Source of the DNA: Bacteroidetes bacterium 43-16
GTDB lineage: Bacteria; Bacteroidota; Bacteroidia; Chitinophagales; Chitinophagaceae
Assembly (NCBI GenBank): GCA_001897525.1
Contig: MKTB01000019.1
Coordinates: 62,001 to 126,000 of the forward strand
Direction of reading: 5' to 3'
DNA length: 64,000 nt
Part shown: in pieces, positions 60,683 to 64,000 of the stretch
Layout of the letters: the number at the start of each line of letters is the position of its first letter
Position numbering within the stretch: the first letter of the stretch is position 1
Notes under the pieces: model-generated
Databases searched by the model: none
What the model was told of the DNA's origin: nothing
The model's input: the letters and a program-made list of their open reading frames with translations, nothing else
Translations under genes and position numbers: made by a program

Positions 60683-62581
60683 ATGAAACAACCCATTTTT
60701 ACCTCAATTTTAAAAAAGTCTCTGCTTATATTAGGCTTGAGTACAGGCCTTGCCATTCATGCCCGGGCACAAACAGTCGTTAGTGTAGGCGGCACGGTCT
60801 TCAACGACCTTAATCGCAATACCAGAATAGATGCAGGAGAATCCTCCACCGGCCTGCCGGCCCCGATGTATGTGTACCTCGTCCGTGCCAATATTATAAG
60901 AGAGGCCGCTACTGTAGCTGCTAATGGTAGCTATACCTTGCAAGCCACCAGTGGTTTTACTTATACATTGGAATTTTCAACACAGTCCTACCCTATAGGC
61001 AATAATACCGGCACCAACCCTATTGACCATAATCCTCCGGCCGGCTGGGTGACCACAGGGGAAAATGCCAGCGGTACCAATACCGGTAGCGGCGACCTGA
61101 ATGCGAATGGCATTATGCAGGTGAACGTAGGCAGCAGCTCCCTGGTTGCCAGGAATTTCGGCATTACCTGTAAAAGTGCGGGTAGCAGTGGTGCTTACGA
61201 TATCTGTGTCAACGATCCTTCTGTAATGCCATTGGCAGACTTTATCAGCAACCAGGATCAAGGGGGCACCTGGTCTTACCTGTCGGGATCAGGCATTACC
61301 TTCAATGCTGCTGCGGGCACTATTCAACTGGGCGCTAATCCTACTACCAGTACCTACCAATATGATATTGTTGGCACAGGTACCTGCCCGTCCAGCTCGA
61401 GTACGGCAACCGTCACTATTATTCAAAGGCCTGTCACTAACCAGAGCCTGAGCATCTGTGCCGGGGACTCTTTATGCATTGTGAATACCAGTGTCGGCTC
61501 CAGGACATTAGCTGCCAACGAAAAGTTATGCTATACAACAGCGGGTACTTATACAGATACTTTGCTCAATGCATCAGCATCTGGCTGCGATAGCATTGTG
61601 ATCACCACTTTAACGGTCAATAGCTGCGGCAGTGTTGACATTAGCGGCAGTATATTCAACGATGCCAACAGCAACAGGATCATTAATGCCGGGGAGACCT
61701 TCAGCACACTACCGGCACAGCTATATGTATACCTGGTGAACAGCGACAACATTGTTGTGGATTCTGCTTATGTGCATCCTAATGGCAGCTATACCATACA
61801 GGGTATGCCCAATCAAAATTATATACTCAAGTTATCTACACAGCAATATCCTTTAGGTACCAAAGTGGCTGCCACAGCGATCAGCACTACGCCACCAACA
61901 GGCTGGACGACTACAGGAGAGAATGGCAATAATAATACGGGCAACGGAGACGGCACGCCGGATGGTTCCCTGGCATTAGCCTTAGGAACAAATAGTGTGA
62001 GCAACCAGAATTTCGGCATTGCCAGCACTACGCCTTTAAGTGTTACATTAATGTCCTTCGATGCAGTAAAAGCAGGTACAGGCGTGCAATTGAACTGGTC
62101 TACTGCCAGCGAGCACAACAATAAAGGATTTGGTATAGAAAGCAGTGTGAATGGCAATACCTGGACAGAGACCGGCTTTGTGAACAGCCTTGCGGAGCAG
62201 GGCAAGAGCCATACTGCGTTGACCTATAACTTTAGGGATAACAAAGCAACGAGTGGTAAAAACTACTACCGTTTAAAACAAATGGACCTGGATGGCGGCT
62301 ATAGCTATAGTGAAGTTGTCCTGATCACATTGACTCAAGCAAATGCGCTCTTTGTCTATCCGAATCCTGCATCTGAGGTATTGATGATAGCCGGCCTGGA
62401 ACAAAATGTGATCCTTAGTATCCGTAACACTTCAGGACAGGAATTAAGTTTGAAACCGGTTCTTGTAAATGGTACTGTGGTAAGCCTGGATATCTCCCAT
62501 TTACCACAAGGTGTATATTATATAGTTGTTATGGATGAAGCTCAAAAAACAATGATGCAGCAATTATTTATCAAACAGTAA
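60683..62581 (+). CDS. Secreted SdrD-like repeat protein with T9SS type-A tail
   Basis: 632 residues from ATG 60683, which gives the signal peptide MKQPIFTSILKKSLLILGLS (cleavage near ARAQ); a 30-codon frame extension upstream is rejected. Two SdrD B-like domains of Cna-B type are visible: about 25-135 (GGTVFNDLNRNTRIDAGES, then TYTLEFSTQSYPIG) and about 320-440 (SGSIFNDANSNRIINAGETF, NYILKLSTQQYPLG). Between them is a Ser/Thr-rich region (CPSSSSTATVTIIQRP). The last ~85 residues are a T9SS type-A sorting tail (VYPNPASEVLMIAGLE to YYIVVMDEAQ). Extracellular, possibly adhesive. Confidence 0.9.
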   Translation: MKQPIFTSILKKSLLILGLSTGLAIHARAQTVVSVGGTVFNDLNRNTRIDAGESSTGLPAPMYVYLVRANIIREAATVAANGSYTLQATSGFTYTLEFSTQSYPIGNNTGTNPIDHNPPAGWVTTGENASGTNTGSGDLNANGIMQVNVGSSSLVARNFGITCKSAGSSGAYDICVNDPSVMPLADFISNQDQGGTWSYLSGSGITFNAAAGTIQLGANPTTSTYQYDIVGTGTCPSSSSTATVTIIQRPVTNQSLSICAGDSLCIVNTSVGSRTLAANEKLCYTTAGTYTDTLLNASASGCDSIVITTLTVNSCGSVDISGSIFNDANSNRIINAGETFSTLPAQLYVYLVNSDNIVVDSAYVHPNGSYTIQGMPNQNYILKLSTQQYPLGTKVAATAISTTPPTGWTTTGENGNNNTGNGDGTPDGSLALALGTNSVSNQNFGIASTTPLSVTLMSFDAVKAGTGVQLNWSTASEHNNKGFGIESSVNGNTWTETGFVNSLAEQGKSHTALTYNFRDNKATSGKNYYRLKQMDLDGGYSYSEVVLITLTQANALFVYPNPASEVLMIAGLEQNVILSIRNTSGQELSLKPVLVNGTVVSLDISHLPQGVYYIVVMDEAQKTMMQQLFIKQ

Positions 62582-62602
62582 AATGCTGCTTTAGCTAATC
62601 AT

Positions 62603-62638
62603 AAGCGTGGCATTCCTTAGAGCTCTGCCACGCTTTTT
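62603..62638 (+). terminator. Terminator of the SdrD-like gene
   Basis: AAGCGTGGCA (62603-62612) and TGCCACGCTT (62626-62635) followed by TTT, 22 bp after the stop codon. Confidence 0.85.
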
Positions 62639-62691
62639 GCCTGAACAGAAAATACTTTGGCTTAAGTATGCATCACAAGTGGTGCCAGTAA

Positions 62692-62726
62692 TAAAGGGAA
62701 CGCCTGAAATTCAGGCGTTCCCTTTA
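62692..62726 (-). terminator. Terminator of tRNA-Val
   Basis: A 17-bp stem, left arm TAAAGGGAACGCCTGAA (62692-62708), right arm TTCAGGCGTTCCCTTTA (62710-62726), just downstream of the minus-strand tRNA gene. Confidence 0.85.
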
Positions 62727-62732
62727 TATAAG

Positions 62733-62807
62733 TGGGCAATACCGGGTTCGAACCAGTGACCCCTACCTTGTCGAGGTAGTGCTCTAAACCAGCTGAGCTA
62801 ATTGCCC
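62733..62807 (-). tRNA. tRNA-Val (anticodon GAC)
   Basis: Read on the minus strand the 75-nt gene begins GGGCAATTAGCTCAGC and ends in ATTGCCCA. The acceptor pairs GGGCAAT with ATTGCCC, the D-arm has GCTC/GAGC, the anticodon stem is CTACC/GGTAG around loop TCGACAA with anticodon GAC (Val), and the T-arm carries GGTTCGAACC. CCA is not encoded. A terminator hairpin lies just downstream. Confidence 0.95.
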
Positions 62808-63163
62808 TTTTTTAATTTACAAAAACCGTTTATTAGATTTTGCGCTAAAATAAAGCAGAAAAATTACAATTTCAAATTCCTTCAAAGGAAACAGGATAAT
62901 TAGTATTATTATCAAAGAAATTAAGGCAACAGCGCGTCTTTAGTACAAAGCTCGTCAACTAAACGTAATCTTTTCCTGGCCTGTTCACCTGATTAAAAAA
63001 TGCCCGAAACGATTTTTCTATTATGAAAAACAGAGTCAATTGCAGCAGAATTTTAGTTTATAAATAAATGAAAATGAATTAATTATATTTATTCAACCTT
63101 AAACAAATCTACTATAATTACAAAACCCTTAAACATTATACTCATTTTTAAATAGTTTACATT
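62808..63163. other. 356-bp AT-rich spacer
   Basis: Lies between tRNA-Val (minus) and the last gene (plus). It should hold both promoters, but no full TTTG/TAnnTTTG pair was found. No further RNA gene or repeat was recognised. Confidence 0.4.
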
Positions 63164-64000
63164 ATGAAGCAACTCTGTACAACATTACTTTTATTAATGG
63201 CCGGTATCACCAGCTTTGCACAGGCAGCATTTGCCCCGGTGGGCGCAAAATGGACCTATTATAAACAAACCTATGTAGGTGGGCCTGGCGGTATAGAAAA
63301 GTTTACCACCTACACTTGTACTTCCAGTCACTTAAGTGAGGGGAGAACGATTAAGATTATCGAATCGGAAATCAAGCAACAGCAGGTAACTTATGATAAT
63401 GCTTTAAGTGCCTACGTTTTTTCCAACCGTACTACAGAACATAAAACAGATAGTCTTTATGAGCAAAATGATACGGTGTTCCTCTACAACAGGCTCTTTG
63501 AAAAATACACGCCTCTTTACCTGTTTAATGTACAGGAAGGCGATACTATTACACTTCCGGTATTTGATACGGTTTTAGCAGATGCCTGGTTTGGTTTCAG
63601 CAATTTAGTAACGGCTTTTGATTCTACCTTTACCTTTAGAGTGACTGGTGTAGACACGATCAACTACAACGGGAACGCATTAAAAACCATCTTCACAGAA
63701 CCGGTGTTTGAGATAGACTGGACTAATTATACGCTTTCTGAAATCCACAAAACATTCAAACCGGTTTCTAATTGGGGAACAGACTTTGTTAACACCTGGA
63801 TCGATCATCCTAACCCGGGAAGTGGAAACGGGCCGGATAGTTTCAATATTTATTACCCCAAAGGAGGCTATGCGCGCACACTTGGTGGCCTGGGGGCCGG
63901 CCTGGTACCAGAGCATACCATAGTTTTCAATGCGAATACTATAGCTGATGGATATTACCATAAATTCACTCCTCTGATCTGTTATACAGACAGTATATTT
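63164..64000 (+). CDS. Exported protein of unknown function, cut by the window end
   Basis: An open frame from ATG 63164 runs to the last base (279 codons) with no stop. Signal peptide about 1-20 (MKQLCTTLLLLMAGITSFAQ). The mature part is rich in Tyr/Thr/Asn (KWTYYKQTYVGGPGG, then TTYTCTSSHLSEGRTIKI), as in many T9SS cargo proteins of this phylum; a sorting tail would be expected beyond the window. I do not recognise the family. Confidence 0.8.
   Translation, partial: MKQLCTTLLLLMAGITSFAQAAFAPVGAKWTYYKQTYVGGPGGIEKFTTYTCTSSHLSEGRTIKIIESEIKQQQVTYDNALSAYVFSNRTTEHKTDSLYEQNDTVFLYNRLFEKYTPLYLFNVQEGDTITLPVFDTVLADAWFGFSNLVTAFDSTFTFRVTGVDTINYNGNALKTIFTEPVFEIDWTNYTLSEIHKTFKPVSNWGTDFVNTWIDHPNPGSGNGPDSFNIYYPKGGYARTLGGLGAGLVPEHTIVFNANTIADGYYHKFTPLICYTDSIF

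Noticed and set aside
62692-62807. tRNA-Val as an integration site for a mobile island
   Set aside because: No integrase gene or repeat of the tRNA 3' end was found in the window.

Overview
The window is chromosomal DNA of a member of the Bacteroidota, most likely a Chitinophagaceae-like gliding or predatory soil or water bacterium. The evidence is the set of exported proteins with type IX secretion (T9SS) tails (two type-A tailed peptidases, a delta-60 repeat protein, an SdrD-like repeat protein and three gliding-motility-associated CHU_C proteins), DUF4907, DUF5362 and DUF4382 proteins, a long-form IspG, a Rho with an Asn/Gln-rich insert, and promoters of the Bacteroidota type (TTTG, about 20 bp, TAnnTTTG). 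No phage, transposase, CRISPR array or plasmid gene was seen.

Layout. 39-10454 (minus strand) is an eight-gene envelope-stress-like operon: DUF2170 (YjfI-like), PspA/IM30 (YjfJ-like), YqiJ-like OB-fold membrane protein, flotillin (YqiK-like), three small membrane or exported proteins, and a 1611-residue DUF3686-type AAA ATPase. It is headed by a divergent XRE regulator (10561) that shares an operator-like inverted repeat with it. 11312-14052 is an ECF sigma factor, a membrane anti-sigma-like protein with four 37-residue repeats and a translationally coupled exported protein. 14223-25657 holds an acyl-CoA carboxylase subunit, two paralogous lysyl-endopeptidase-like secreted proteases around a MacB-type ABC exporter and a divergent ClC protein, then rho. 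25833-40939 is mostly housekeeping: SDR, pheS, folD, rny, a lipoprotein and alpha/beta hydrolase pair, GT2-lpxB, CpsB-like phosphatase, polysaccharide deacetylase, dusB, DUF5362 and ispG.

41129-51035 is an AT-rich surface-protein region: a delta-60 repeat T9SS protein, then three large CHU_C paralogues with a decayed fourth copy (42956-43105) and an inserted DUF4907 gene. 51349-55428 is a detached fragment of the ribosomal spc operon (rplF-rplR-rpsE-rpmD-rplO-secY) with its own promoter, no rpsH directly upstream, and unusual structured spacers. 55529-64000 carries a SRAP protein, a methyltransferase, a DUF4382 protein, a FabH-like ketosynthase, a GT14-like glycosyltransferase, an SdrD-like T9SS protein, tRNA-Val(GAC) and a truncated exported protein at the window edge.

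The strongest leads are the united PspA/flotillin/giant-ATPase operon with its operator, the repeat-bearing anti-sigma module, a three-way-junction RNA candidate between rplO and secY, heptanucleotide tandem repeats at three separate spacers, -7 boxes placed so close to start codons that four or five housekeeping genes look leaderless, and a ClC protein with altered ion-filter motifs. All family names come from reading motifs by eye; no database search was run.
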